This document shows positions 1-10,969 of a stretch of DNA of 64,000 nucleotides, piece after piece. The position numbers and the translations under genes are program-made. Positions within the stretch are counted from its first letter, which is position 1, and every line of letters starts with the position of its first letter. The notes under the pieces were generated by a model, which had not been told where the DNA came from, did no database searches, and saw only the letters and a list, made by a program, of their open reading frames with translations. Source of the stretch: Phenylobacterium kunshanense (GTDB lineage: Bacteria > Pseudomonadota > Alphaproteobacteria > Caulobacterales > Caulobacteraceae); contig NZ_QFYS01000001.1 of assembly GCF_003254525.1 (NCBI RefSeq), forward strand, positions 620,001 through 684,000, written 5' to 3'.

Positions 1-615
1 TCCGACGTGGCCGCCCGTGGCCTCGACATTCCCGCCGTGAGCCACGTTTTCAACTACGACGTCCCGCACCACGCCGACGACTACGTCCACCGCATCGGCC
101 GGACCGGCCGCGCAGGGCGCACCGGCGAGGCGTTCATGATTGTCACGCCTGCGGACTCCAAGAACCTCGACAAGGTCCTGAAGCTCATCGGCAAGACCCC
201 GGACGAGGTTACCTTCGACATCGATTTCTCGACCATCAAGGACGAGCCACGCCCCGGCCGGGGCCGCGAGAAGGGTGGCCGCGGCCGCGAACGTGGCGTG
301 CGCGACCGGGCGCCACGCGGGCGTCGACCCGAGGCTGAGGCCGAGACGCCCGTCGAAGCGCCGGTGGCGGCCGAGGCCGAGGCCCCCGCTCGTCCCCGTC
401 GGGACGCCAAGCCCAGGGAGCGCCGCGAGATCGAGCCCACCACACGGCGCGAGGCGGAGTCTCGCCCCGTTCAACCGCGCGGCGAGCGGCCGGCCCGGGC
501 CGATCGCGGAGAGCGCCGGCGGGATCGTGACGACGGCGACCGCGTGGTCGGCTTTGGCGGCGAAACCCCGGCGTTCCTGTTGCGGCCCGCGATCACCCGG
601 CCGGACGACGAATAG
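1..615 (+). CDS. DEAD-box ATP-dependent RNA helicase, C-terminal part (5' end outside window)
   Basis: The frame is open from the first base, so the gene begins upstream of the window. Residues 4-10 read ARGLDIP (helicase motif V) and residues 30-39 read [10 protein letters not shown] (motif VI), the end of the second RecA-like domain of DEAD-box RNA helicases. From about residue 80 the protein becomes a long Arg/Glu/Pro-rich tail with RG and RE runs, typical of RhlE/DeaD-type helicases, where such tails bind RNA. The family unwinds structured RNA during ribosome assembly or with the RNase E degradosome. The N-terminal Walker motifs are not visible here, so the exact subfamily is inference. 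Confidence 0.93.
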   Translation, partial: SDVAARGLDIPAVSHVFNYDVPHHADDYVHRIGRTGRAGRTGEAFMIVTPADSKNLDKVLKLIGKTPDEVTFDIDFSTIKDEPRPGRGREKGGRGRERGVRDRAPRGRRPEAEAETPVEAPVAAEAEAPARPRRDAKPRERREIEPTTRREAESRPVQPRGERPARADRGERRRDRDDGDRVVGFGGETPAFLLRPAITRPDDE

Positions 616-664
616 TCGCCGGCCTTAACGGGCTGTTTGGGGTCCCGAGCTATTTCTTGGGATC

Positions 665-1735
665 ATGCCGTCGGAAATCGATTCCCTGCTCCGCAGCCCC
701 AAGGCCTATCAGGTGGCCCGCAAGGTGCTTGACGCGATGGAAAGCCATCGGGTCTGGCCGACGGCGCTCAACTTCGAATTGTGGCTGCACTACGTCGCGG
801 CCAAGGATAGCGAGGTTGCGGCCAAGATCGATTCCGTCCTCCAGTCCGGCGGAACCTTCACCGATCAGCTCGGCGAACAGATCGCCGCCCAGCATCTGCC
901 GGCCGCCAAGCTGTCGGGGGAAATCCTGGATGCCGGAAAGAGCCTCTCCGAGGAACTGGACAGCGTCTCACGCGCCATCGAGTCGGCGCGCGAAACCAGT
1001 GAAGCCTACGGACAGCAGCTGGCCACGGCGAGCGAGTCCCTGGTGGACCAGGACGCCGACGCCGTCCGCGCCATGGTGGAAACCCTGAGCGTGGCGACCC
1101 GCAAGGTTCGCGAGGAGAACCAAGCCCTCGAGAGCCAGCTCGCCGATACGACGGAGGAGCTGACCCGCCTGCGCGAGAGCCTGGCCCAGGTACGTCGCGA
1201 CGCCATGACCGACGGCTTGACCAACCTTTCCAACCGCAAGGCGTTCGACGAGTCCTTGGAGCGCGCGTGCGCCGAAGCCGAAGCCAGCGGCCAGCCACTC
1301 ACGCTCGCCGTCGTCGACATCGACCATTTCAAAATCTTCAACGACACCTGGGGCCATCAGACCGGCGACCAGGTCATCCGCTACGTGGCCAGCGTCATCG
1401 GGCGCATCGCCGATGCGCCGCGCTTCGCCGCCCGCTACGGCGGCGAAGAGTTCGCCGTGATTTTTCCGGGCGAGACGCCGGAAACGGCGGTCACCGCCAT
1501 GGAAGCGGCCCGCGCCGAGATATCCTCCCGCATCCTGAAGCGCCGCTCCACCAACGAGGACCTGGGCGCGATCACCATCTCGAGCGGCATCGCCCAGCGG
1601 CGGCCTGGTGAAGCGCCCGCCACCCTGATCGAATCCGCCGACCGCGCGCTCTATGCGTCCAAGCACGCCGGCCGCAACCGCACCTCAGTGGCCGAGCACG
1701 GGTCACCGCCTCGCGGGGCCTCCCGCGCCGCCTGA
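665..1735 (+). CDS. GGDEF-domain diguanylate cyclase with N-terminal coiled coil
   Basis: A 356-residue soluble protein. Residues about 90-180 are rich in heptad-like Glu/Leu/Ala segments and predict a coiled coil. The GGDEF domain starts near residue 180 (DAMTDGLTNLSNRKAF) and carries the active-site sequence GGEEF at 259-263, so it should make c-di-GMP from two GTP. The inhibitory I-site RxxD, normally five residues before GGEEF, is replaced by DAPR, so classical product inhibition is not expected. No membrane segment or receiver domain is visible. The architecture recalls soluble coiled-coil cyclases of Caulobacter, but I do not assign a named gene. Monocistronic as seen. Confidence 0.9.
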   Translation: MPSEIDSLLRSPKAYQVARKVLDAMESHRVWPTALNFELWLHYVAAKDSEVAAKIDSVLQSGGTFTDQLGEQIAAQHLPAAKLSGEILDAGKSLSEELDSVSRAIESARETSEAYGQQLATASESLVDQDADAVRAMVETLSVATRKVREENQALESQLADTTEELTRLRESLAQVRRDAMTDGLTNLSNRKAFDESLERACAEAEASGQPLTLAVVDIDHFKIFNDTWGHQTGDQVIRYVASVIGRIADAPRFAARYGGEEFAVIFPGETPETAVTAMEAARAEISSRILKRRSTNEDLGAITISSGIAQRRPGEAPATLIESADRALYASKHAGRNRTSVAEHGSPPRGASRAA

Positions 1736-1771
1736 TCTTTGGGCCTTGGCTGACGCCGGGGTATTCTGACT

Positions 1772-1799
1772 TCCATTGAAGCAAGACAGTTTCAATGGA
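1772..1799. promoter_or_regulatory. Inverted repeat covering the ribosome binding site of the enoyl-CoA hydratase gene
   Basis: Perfect 9-base arms, TCCATTGAA at 1772-1780 and TTCAATGGA at 1791-1799, flank a 10-base spacer. The right arm contains most of the GGAGG ribosome binding site (1797-1801) of the gene starting at 1808. It could be a protein operator (TetR/FadR-like dyad) or an RNA hairpin that hides the ribosome site. The sequence alone does not decide. Confidence 0.6.
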
Positions 1800-1807
1800 G
1801 GATCGCC

Positions 1808-2605
1808 ATGGACGGCGCGCAGGCCCCCGCCAAGGTCAAGACCAGCATCGACGGCGGCGTCGGCATCATCACTCTGTCGGATCCCACGACGCTGAATGCG
1901 GCGGGCCTGGAACTGATGGCTGATCTGCAGGCGGCGTTCGATGATTTCGCCTATGGCGACAAGGTCCGCGCGATCGTCATCACCGGCGAAGGCCGTGGCT
2001 TCTGCTCCGGCGCGAACCTGACCGCAGGCGGCGGCCGACCCGATCCGGCGGGCGGCCCCAACCAGTCGCTGCTGCGGGTCTTCAACCCCTTCGTCGCCTC
2101 GGTGCGCAAGTCGCCCAAGCCGCTGGTGTCGGCGGTGAACGGCGTTGCCGCCGGCGTCGGCGTCTCGCTGGCCCTTGCGTCGGACCTGGTGGTCGCCGCC
2201 GAGAGCGCCTACTTCCTGCTGGCTTTCCGCCGTATCGGCCTCGTCCCCGACGGCGGCGCCACCTGGATGCTGCCCAAGCTGGTGGGCAAGGCGCGCGCCA
2301 TGGAACTGATGCTCCTGGGCGAGAAGCTGCCTGCCAAGACGGCGGCCGAGTGGGGCCTGATCAACAAGGTCGTGCCGGACGCCGAGGTGATGGATGCGGC
2401 CATGCAGTATGCTCGCGCCCTGGCCGATGGGCCGTCGTCGCTGGGTCTGACGCGGAACCTCGTGTGGGAGTCGCTGAACAACTCCTGGCACGAGCAGCTC
2501 GAGGCCGAAGCCTACGCCCAGGGCATCGCCGCCCGGAGCGAGGACGCCCGCGAAGGCATCATGGCCTTCGTTCAGAAGCGCCCGGCCGAGTTCAAGGGCC
2601 GCTGA
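1808..2605 (+). CDS. Enoyl-CoA hydratase/isomerase family protein
   Basis: 265 residues, the normal length for the crotonase fold. The ATG follows GGAGG by six bases. The oxyanion-hole segment GRGFCSGANL (about residues 61-70) and the second conserved block NGVAAGVGVSLALASDLVVA are clear, and GLVPDGGATWMLP matches the third. The Asp in the last block suggests an isomerase/PaaG-like or short-chain enoyl-CoA hydratase. Likely role: hydration or isomerisation of enoyl-CoA esters in fatty-acid or phenylacetate-type degradation. It stands alone, so the substrate cannot be fixed. A 9-base inverted repeat overlaps its ribosome site. Confidence 0.9.
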   Translation: MDGAQAPAKVKTSIDGGVGIITLSDPTTLNAAGLELMADLQAAFDDFAYGDKVRAIVITGEGRGFCSGANLTAGGGRPDPAGGPNQSLLRVFNPFVASVRKSPKPLVSAVNGVAAGVGVSLALASDLVVAAESAYFLLAFRRIGLVPDGGATWMLPKLVGKARAMELMLLGEKLPAKTAAEWGLINKVVPDAEVMDAAMQYARALADGPSSLGLTRNLVWESLNNSWHEQLEAEAYAQGIAARSEDAREGIMAFVQKRPAEFKGR

Positions 2606-2624
2606 TCCCGAGCTAGAGAGCGAC

Positions 2625-2649
2625 CGCCCGGCGACATCATCGTCGGGCG
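2625..2649. terminator. Possible bidirectional terminator between convergent genes
   Basis: An imperfect GC-rich stem (CGAC at 2632-2635 with GTCG at 2642-2645, extended by CGCCC and GGCG with bulges) lies between the converging enoyl-CoA hydratase and sufA stop codons. There is no T tract, so this is tentative. Confidence 0.35.
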
Positions 2650-2656
2650 CGTCGGC

Positions 2657-3055
2657 TCATTCCGGCTTGGCGGGCTCGATCGTGACGCTCTCGCCACAGC
2701 CGCAGGCGTCCGTCTCGTTCGGATTACGGAAGACGAACTTCGCGGACAGCCGATTGACCTCGTAGTCGATCTCGGTGCCCAACAGGAACAGGACAGCCTT
2801 GGGCTCCACCAGAATGGTGACCCCCTTGTCCTCCACGACCTCGTCGAGCGGGTGAGCGTCCTCGGCATATTCAAGGACATACTCCTGGCCGGCGCAGCCG
2901 CCGTTCTTCACTCCGACGCGCAAACCGGCGTAGGGCTTCTCCGCCTTGCTCATGATCTCGCGCACCCGCGCGGCGGCGGCTTCGGTCAGGGTGACCACCT
3001 TGGGGCGCGGCCGGCGCGGCCGCGGAGCGGACGGGGTGAGGTCGACGTTCGTCAT
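2657..3055 (-). CDS. sufA: SufA/HesB/IscA-type iron-sulfur carrier protein
   Basis: 132 residues starting at the ATG that overlaps by one base the TGA of the upstream DUF59 gene. The A-type carrier signature is present: NGGCAGQEY in the middle and ACGCGES near the C-terminus, giving the three cysteines that bind a nascent Fe-S cluster. An Arg/Pro-rich N-terminal extension of about 20 residues precedes the fold. As the last gene of the suf operon it should receive clusters from SufBCD and pass them to apoproteins. An in-frame upstream start inside the DUF59 gene is possible but unlikely. Confidence 0.93.
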   Translation of the reverse strand: MTNVDLTPSAPRPRRPRPKVVTLTEAAAARVREIMSKAEKPYAGLRVGVKNGGCAGQEYVLEYAEDAHPLDEVVEDKGVTILVEPKAVLFLLGTEIDYEVNRLSAKFVFRNPNETDACGCGESVTIEPAKPE

Positions 3056-3426
3056 CAGAACATGTTCAGGGCAAGCTTGGCCTCGTCGCTCATCCGCGAC
3101 GGGTCCCACGGCGGGTCGAAGACCAGGTCGACCTTGCAGGACCGGATCTCGGGAATCTCCGTGACCGCGTCCTCCACCCAGCCGGGCATCTCGCCGGCCA
3201 CAGGACAGCCCGGAGCGGTCAGGGTCATGTCGATCGCCACATCCCGATCATCCGAGACATCGACCTTGTAGATGAGCCCGAGCTCGTAGATGTCGACCGG
3301 AATCTCGGGGTCATAGACCGTCTTCAGCTTCTCGATGAGCTTGTCGGTCAGCACATCCAACTCCGCCTGGCTGAGCGGTTGCGATCCCGTAGGCTCCAGG
3401 GCTGTGGCGTCGTCCATCGAACTCAT
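3055..3426 (-). CDS. DUF59/MIP18-family SUF-system Fe-S assembly protein (SufT-like)
   Basis: About 123 residues. The DUF59 core is visible as VYDPEIPVDIYELGLIY and the MTLTAPGCPVAGEMP block, the latter carrying the conserved cysteine of the family. Members assist Fe-S cluster maturation. This subgroup is regularly found at the end of alphaproteobacterial suf operons, as here between sufS and sufA. I chose ATG at 3426, eight bases upstream of which sufS ends; a TTG at 3435 overlapping the sufS stop is the alternative. The last base pair overlaps the sufA start, suggesting translational coupling. Confidence 0.9.
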   Translation of the reverse strand: MSSMDDATALEPTGSQPLSQAELDVLTDKLIEKLKTVYDPEIPVDIYELGLIYKVDVSDDRDVAIDMTLTAPGCPVAGEMPGWVEDAVTEIPEIRSCKVDLVFDPPWDPSRMSDEAKLALNMF

Positions 3427-3431
3427 CTGTC

Positions 3432-4646
3432 TCAAGCGAAAAAGGCTTGGGTCTTGGTCAAGGCGTCCACGAACGCGTCCGCCTCGTCCTCGGTGTTATA
3501 TAGGGCGAAGGAGGCCCGCGCGCTGGAGGAGACCCCAAAACGCCGCATCAGGGGCTCGGCGCAGTGGGTCCCGGCGCGGACCGCCACGCCGTAGCGGTCG
3601 AGGATTTGGGCCACGTCATGGGCGTGAGCGCCATCCACCGTGAAAGACAGGATGGCCCCCTTCCCCGGCGCTTCGCCGATCACCTTCAGCCAATTTGCTC
3701 CGGCGAGGCGGTCGCGGACCCGTGCGTAGAGGCGGTGCTCGTGCGCCGCGATGGCCTCGCGATCCTGGGCGGCCAACCAGTCGACGGCGGCGCCCAGGCC
3801 GATCGCCTCCAGGATCGGCGGGGTCCCCGCCTCGAACCGGTGCGGCGGGTCTGCGTAGGTGATCTCGTCGCGGGTGACGGTCGCGATCATCTCGCCGCCG
3901 CCCTGGTAGGGGGGCAGCGCGGCCAGCCTCTCGGCCTTGCCGTAGAGGATGCCGATCCCCGTGGGACCGTAGAGCTTGTGCCCCGAGAAGACGTAGAAGT
4001 CGGCGTCGATGTCCTTCACGTCCACCGGCTTGTGGACGATGGCCTGGCAGCCGTCGAACAGCACGAGCGCGCCTGCCTCGTGCGCCATCCGCGCCAGGGC
4101 CTTGGCGTCATTGATCGTGCCCAGCACGTTCGACATATGACTGAGCGCCACCAGCCTGGTCTTCGGCCCCAGCAGGTCCTGATAGGCTTCCAGGTCCAGC
4201 CGCCCATCGTCGGTCACCGGAACCCACTTCAGCACCACGCCCTTGCGCTCGCGCAGGAAGTGCCAGGGCACGATGTTGGCATGGTGCTCCATCTCGGAGA
4301 GCACGATCTCGTCGCCCGGCTGAAGCGAGGCTCCGATCCCGCTCGCCACCAGGTTCACGGCCTCGGTGCCGCCTTTGGTGAAGACGATCTCGTGCGGGTC
4401 TGCGCCGATGAAGCCCGCAATCTTGCTACGGGCGCCCTCGTAGGCGTCGGTGGTCTCGTTCGCCAGCGTGTGCAGGCCGCGGTGCACATTGGCGTAGGAG
4501 TGCTCCATCGCCCGCGTCATCGCCTCGATCACCGCCCGCGGCTTCTGGGCCGAGGCGGCGCTATCCAGATAGACCAGCGGCTTGCCATGGACGTGCCGCA
4601 GCAGGATCGGGAACTCGGCGCGGACGGCCTGGACGTCGAAGGCCAT
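3432..4646 (-). CDS. sufS: Cysteine desulfurase SufS (class II)
   Basis: 404 residues, normal for SufS. The start ATG at 4646 is next to the sufD stop (4649) and begins MAFDVQAVRAEFP, as expected; the open frame continues upstream but that part only shadows sufD. The PLP lysine sits in SGHKLYGP and the catalytic cysteine in RAGTHCAEPLM, the short loop typical of group II enzymes. It removes sulfur from L-cysteine as a persulfide for cluster assembly on SufBCD. It is the second desulfurase of this operon. No SufE-like partner is recognised in the operon. Confidence 0.95.
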   Translation of the reverse strand: MAFDVQAVRAEFPILLRHVHGKPLVYLDSAASAQKPRAVIEAMTRAMEHSYANVHRGLHTLANETTDAYEGARSKIAGFIGADPHEIVFTKGGTEAVNLVASGIGASLQPGDEIVLSEMEHHANIVPWHFLRERKGVVLKWVPVTDDGRLDLEAYQDLLGPKTRLVALSHMSNVLGTINDAKALARMAHEAGALVLFDGCQAIVHKPVDVKDIDADFYVFSGHKLYGPTGIGILYGKAERLAALPPYQGGGEMIATVTRDEITYADPPHRFEAGTPPILEAIGLGAAVDWLAAQDREAIAAHEHRLYARVRDRLAGANWLKVIGEAPGKGAILSFTVDGAHAHDVAQILDRYGVAVRAGTHCAEPLMRRFGVSSSARASFALYNTEDEADAFVDALTKTQAFFA

Positions 4647-4648
4647 GC

Positions 4649-5677
4649 TCAGCCCCTCAACCGGTCTGCCGCCCAGGCGCGGACGATGTCGCGTGCGGTC
4701 TCGTGACCAATCCGGTCCACCACCTCGCCAATGAAGGCCTCGGTCAGCAGCGCCTTCGCCTCGGCTTCCGGGATGCCGCGCTGGCGGGCGTAGAAGAGGG
4801 CGTCCTCGTCGAGCGCACCGACGGTATTGCCATGCGCGCACGAAACGTCATCGGCGTAGATTTCCAGCTCGGGCTTGGCGTCCACCTCGGCGCGATCCGA
4901 CAGGATCAGCGCGTGATGACCCATCCGGGCGTCGGTGCGGTCCGCGCCTTCGGCCACGACAATCCGCCCCTGGAACACGCCGCGAGCCTGGTCGCGCACG
5001 ACGCCCTTGATCAGTTGATCTGTCCGTCCGTCGGTGGCGGCGTGGGTCACAACCGTCGTCAGGTCCGCGTGCCGCTTGTCCGCCAGTAGGTAGACGCCAT
5101 CGGCGCGGAGTTCGGCATGGCCGCCCGGATGATGGATCACGGTCTCCAGCCGCTGCCGCCGCGCCCCGGTGGTCAGCACGACCTGCGCGAACGCCGATCC
5201 GGGCGCCATCTGCACCTCGGCCTGGCTGACGCTGACGCCATCGGCGGCGTCGCCGGCCAGGATCACCCGTTCCAGCACGGCATCCTTGCCGAGACTGAAC
5301 ACCAGGCCGGCATGGGAGAGATATCCGCCCTCGCCGTCGTAGCTCTCCAGCAGCGTGAGGCGGCCGGCGGCCTCCACTTCCACCGAGACCCGCGCCGCAT
5401 GCGCGCCGTCGCCGCGCGACACGAACCGCAGTGCTACGACTTTCGCTTCGCCCGGCTCCACGCCGACATGCGCCGCGCCCTGGCCGTTCGCGACGGTAAG
5501 GACCTCGTCGGTGAGGGCGTCAAAGGGCCCGGCGCCGAGCTGCGCGACGTCCACCGCCGCGGAGGGTTCGGGCGCCGTCCGGATCAGGCCGCGCAGATCA
5601 GTCCAGCGCCAATCCTCGTCCCGCTTGCCGGGAAGCTGGGCGACGTCCCGCTCGCGTATGGCCGCCGCGATGCTCAA
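4649..5677 (-). CDS. sufD: Fe-S cluster assembly scaffold protein SufD
   Basis: 342 residues. The N-terminus has the SufD-type KRDEDWRWTDLR segment, and the C-terminal third has the SufB/D parallel beta-helix signature ending in CAHGNTVGALDEDALFYARQRGIPEAEAKALL. SufD pairs with SufB and the SufC ATPase to form the SufBC2D scaffold. The first codon is TTG at 5677, overlapping the sufC TGA as TTGA; no better start lies nearby. The SufD sequence is a paralogue of SufB in this operon but lacks the SufB catalytic middle part, as expected. Confidence 0.94.
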   Translation of the reverse strand: MSIAAAIRERDVAQLPGKRDEDWRWTDLRGLIRTAPEPSAAVDVAQLGAGPFDALTDEVLTVANGQGAAHVGVEPGEAKVVALRFVSRGDGAHAARVSVEVEAAGRLTLLESYDGEGGYLSHAGLVFSLGKDAVLERVILAGDAADGVSVSQAEVQMAPGSAFAQVVLTTGARRQRLETVIHHPGGHAELRADGVYLLADKRHADLTTVVTHAATDGRTDQLIKGVVRDQARGVFQGRIVVAEGADRTDARMGHHALILSDRAEVDAKPELEIYADDVSCAHGNTVGALDEDALFYARQRGIPEAEAKALLTEAFIGEVVDRIGHETARDIVRAWAADRLRG

Positions 5678-6420
5678 GCCGCCCTCGCGTACTTGTCGTA
5701 GCCTTCGCGCTCCAGCTCGAGGGCCAACTCCGGGCCGCCGGACGCGACGATCCGGCCGGCCGACAGCACGTGAACGCGGTCGGGTTTGATGTAGTCGAGC
5801 AGGCGCTGGTAGTGCGTGATGACCAGCATCGCGCGATCGGGGGAACGCAGCGCATTGACCCCGTCCGAGACGATCCGCAGCGCATCGATGTCGAGGCCGG
5901 AGTCGGTCTCGTCCAGGATCAGGAAGCGTGGCGAAAGCATCGCCATCTGAAAGATTTCCATCCGCTTCTTCTCACCGCCGGAGAACCCGACGTTGAGCGC
6001 CCGCTTCAGCATGTCGAAGTCCATCTTGAGCTCCGCGGCCTTGGCGCGCGCCAGCTTCAGGAACTCCGGCGCGGTGATCTCGGGCTCCCCGCGCGCCTTG
6101 CGCTGGGCGTTCATGGCGGTCCGGATGAAGGTCAACGCCGGCACGCCCGGGATCTCCAGCGGATACTGGAACGACAGGAAGACGCCCTTGGCGGCCCGCT
6201 CGTTGGGCTCGAGGGCCAGCAGGTCCTCCCCGTCGAGCGTGGCGGATCCTTCCGTGACCTCGTAGCCCTGTCGGCCCGTGAGGACGTAGCTCAACGTCGA
6301 CTTACCGGCGCCGTTGGGGCCCATGATGGCGTGAACCTCGCCGGCGGGCACGTCGAGGGTGAGCCCCTTCAGGATCTCCTTGTCCTCGATGGACGCGTGC
6401 AGGTTCTTCACGGAAAGCAT
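5674..6420 (-). CDS. sufC: Fe-S cluster assembly ATPase SufC
   Basis: 248 residues, the standard SufC length. ABC ATPase motifs are in order: Walker A GPNGAGKST (about 35-43), Q-loop in FLSFQYP, signature FSGGEKKR and Walker B FLILDETDSGLD. SufC supplies ATP-driven conformational change to the SufB-SufD scaffold in the cytoplasm and has no membrane partner. The ATG at 6420 directly abuts the stop of the upstream unknown gene, and the end overlaps the sufD start. Confidence 0.96.
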   Translation of the reverse strand: MLSVKNLHASIEDKEILKGLTLDVPAGEVHAIMGPNGAGKSTLSYVLTGRQGYEVTEGSATLDGEDLLALEPNERAAKGVFLSFQYPLEIPGVPALTFIRTAMNAQRKARGEPEITAPEFLKLARAKAAELKMDFDMLKRALNVGFSGGEKKRMEIFQMAMLSPRFLILDETDSGLDIDALRIVSDGVNALRSPDRAMLVITHYQRLLDYIKPDRVHVLSAGRIVASGGPELALELEREGYDKYARAA

Positions 6421-6825
6421 TCAGAGGGTCTCGTCGGCGAGGAACTGGGCCATGACCTGCAGTGCGTCCTCGACGCTCTCTGCGGTCTGCTGCTTGCGCG
6501 GGGCCGCCGCGCCGGAAAGGGCGGTGCGCTTGTCGGAGAGGGTGACGTTCGCCTGACCCGCTTCGAAGTAGGCGGCGATCCGAAAGTCCGGGTGGTCCAG
6601 CGACACGGTGTAGCGGCGGACGTCCGCGCTCAGCCCGCGGGAATTCAGAAAGTCCTCTTCGGCGGTCACGGCCGCATGCAGCGCCTTGGCGTTGGCCAGG
6701 TCGGCCTCCTGCTGCTGGCGCTCGGCCTCCTCGCGGGCGCGGCGCTCGAGTTCGCGACGCGCAAACTCGGTCTCGAAGGCGTCGCGGAGCGTGAGCGCCC
6801 GGGGCTTCCTGACGCCAGCGTTCAT
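6421..6825 (-). CDS. Conserved-looking hypothetical protein between sufB and sufC
   Basis: 134 residues with no family that I recognise. The first 60 residues form a strongly charged Arg/Glu-rich helix (FARRELERRAREEAERQQ), probably a coiled coil. The rest is a mixed segment containing DHPDFRIAAYFEAG. Its ATG overlaps the stop of the preceding gene as ATGA, and its stop abuts sufC, so it is translated as part of the suf operon. No cysteine is present, so it does not itself ligate clusters by thiolates. A structural or regulatory accessory role in SUF is inference. Confidence 0.8.
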   Translation of the reverse strand: MNAGVRKPRALTLRDAFETEFARRELERRAREEAERQQQEADLANAKALHAAVTAEEDFLNSRGLSADVRRYTVSLDHPDFRIAAYFEAGQANVTLSDKRTALSGAAAPRKQQTAESVEDALQVMAQFLADETL

Positions 6826-7132
6826 ATCTCGACCGCCTTCTTGTCCTCGATGCGCTCGACGACCCGTACATCTGCTCCGGTCCCATGGGCGAACGCGTAG
6901 AGGTCGCCGGTGGCGTCGAGATAGCATTCGAGGTCGAACACACCCTTCTCGGCGTCGAGCAGCGTGATGGCCGTCGCCCGGGTTCCCGCCGGGATCACAT
7001 CGGGCATCGCTTCACAGTTGCCCTGGGCCGTGGGCGTCAGCGCGCGCACCAGCACCACACCGTCCCATTCCCGGAGCATCGCTCCGTCGGCGTCCACCGC
7101 CGTCTGTTCCCCTTCATGGGTAGGTCGGCCAC

Positions 7133-7136
<4 letters not shown>
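6822..7136 (-). CDS. Hypothetical protein directly after sufB
   Basis: 104 residues, predicted mostly beta: [28 protein letters not shown] and [16 protein letters not shown] alternate hydrophobic and charged residues and look like a small barrel (weakly like DUF4926/SH3-type folds). Two cysteines (in GNCEAM and LECYL). The gene overlaps the sufB stop by an ATGA junction and the following gene by another, so it is co-translated with the SUF machinery. Function unknown. Confidence 0.8.
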
Positions 7137-9722
<2,586 letters not shown>

Positions 9723-9726
<4 letters not shown>

Positions 9727-10157
9727 GCCGCGGCCCGATCCTGGCGCAGCCGCCCGCCGATCACGTCGGCCAGGCTGACCGACGACAGGTAGCCCTCGAT
9801 CTGCGCGCCCAGGTCCGCCCACAGGTCGTGGGTCAGGCAGCGCTCGCCTTTCATCATGCAGCCCTTCGACGCCTGGCAGCGGGTGGCCCGCAGGGGCTCG
9901 TCCACGGCGTGCACGATGTCGGCGATGGTGGTGGCCTCGGCGGCGCGCGCCAGTCGGTAGCCGCCGCCAGGGCCGCGCGCGCTCTTCACCAGGCCCTTGC
10001 GGCGCAGCCGCGCGAACAGCTGCTCCAGGTAAGAGAGCGAGATCTCCTGGCGCGACGCGATATCGGCCAGGGCGACGGCCCGGGAGGCGTCGCTTTCCCG
10101 GCGCGCGAGGTCGGCCATGGCCATGACGGCGTAGCGGCCTTTCGTGGAGAGACGCAT
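9723..10157 (-). CDS. iscR: Rrf2-family transcriptional regulator IscR
   Basis: 144 residues. The winged helix-turn-helix of the Rrf2 family is clear (MRLSTKGRYAVMAMADLA, then LSYLEQLFARLRRKGLV). Three cysteines, C94, C100 and C107, lie in the IscR spacing followed by a histidine, the ligands for a [2Fe-2S] sensor cluster. In the family, cluster loading reports iron-sulfur status and controls the downstream suf genes. As first gene of the operon it probably autoregulates. I did not find a convincing IscR box in the 148 bases upstream. Confidence 0.93.
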
Positions 10158-10305
10158 GCGATGCGGTCCAGTGCAGTTTTCTCGCGTTTCGCGGCGACCC
10201 TATGTTACAAGCCGCCGCCTTGCGCGGGACCGGTCCAACCGGCTGGTCGGGACTTAGGAAGACCTAGCGCAGCAGTCAAGTATTCCAGGGCCGAAGAGGG
10301 ATCGA

Positions 10306-10956
10306 ATGCCAGAGGTGGTGCTGACCGGTGCAGCCGGGCGGATCGAGGGGCGCTACTCCCAGGGCAAGAGCGAGACGGCTCCCGTAGCCCTGATCCTCCA
10401 TCCGCACCCCAAGGCGGGCGGGCAGATGAACAACCCCGTCGCCGTGCAACTCTTTCACCTGTTCATGAAGCGGGGCTTTTCGGTCCTGCGCTTCAACTTC
10501 CGCGGCGTGGGCCGCAGCCAGGGCGAGTTCGACGGCGGTATCGGCGAACTCGCCGACGCGGCGACGGCGCTGGACTGGCTGCAGAGCACCAATCCCGCCG
10601 CCAGCCAGTGCTGGGTGGCCGGCTATTCCTTCGGCGCCTGGGTCGGCATGCAGCTCCTGATGCGCCGGCCGGAGACGGACGGTTTCATCTCGGTCTCGCC
10701 GCCGACCAACGCCTATGACTTCAGCTTCCTGGCCCCCTGCCCCGCCTCGGGCCTGATCCTGCACGGCGGATCCGACACCGTGGTGCCGCCGATCGATGTC
10801 GAGCGCGTCGTCTCCAAGCTGCGCACCCAGAAGGGCATCGTCATCGACTACGACGTGGTCGAGGGCGCCAGCCACTTCTGGATGGAAAACCTGCCCGACG
10901 TGGAATCCCGCGTCGGCGCCTATCTGGACAAGCGCCTGGCCGCCAACCCGGCGTAG
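10306..10956 (+). CDS. Alpha/beta hydrolase family protein
   Basis: 216 residues of the small dienelactone-hydrolase-like type. LHPHPKAGGQMNN forms the oxyanion loop, GYSFGAW the nucleophile elbow (Ser), GGSDTVVPP the acid region, and EGASHFW the catalytic histidine. A GAAGRIEGRY beta start and an RFNFRGVGRSQG motif are typical of this conserved proteobacterial group. The substrate is unknown. It is divergent from iscR, sharing the 148-base intergenic region, and preceded by a GAAGAGGG ribosome site. Confidence 0.88.
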   Translation: MPEVVLTGAAGRIEGRYSQGKSETAPVALILHPHPKAGGQMNNPVAVQLFHLFMKRGFSVLRFNFRGVGRSQGEFDGGIGELADAATALDWLQSTNPAASQCWVAGYSFGAWVGMQLLMRRPETDGFISVSPPTNAYDFSFLAPCPASGLILHGGSDTVVPPIDVERVVSKLRTQKGIVIDYDVVEGASHFWMENLPDVESRVGAYLDKRLAANPA

Positions 10957-10969
10957 GCGCGTCGGAAAT

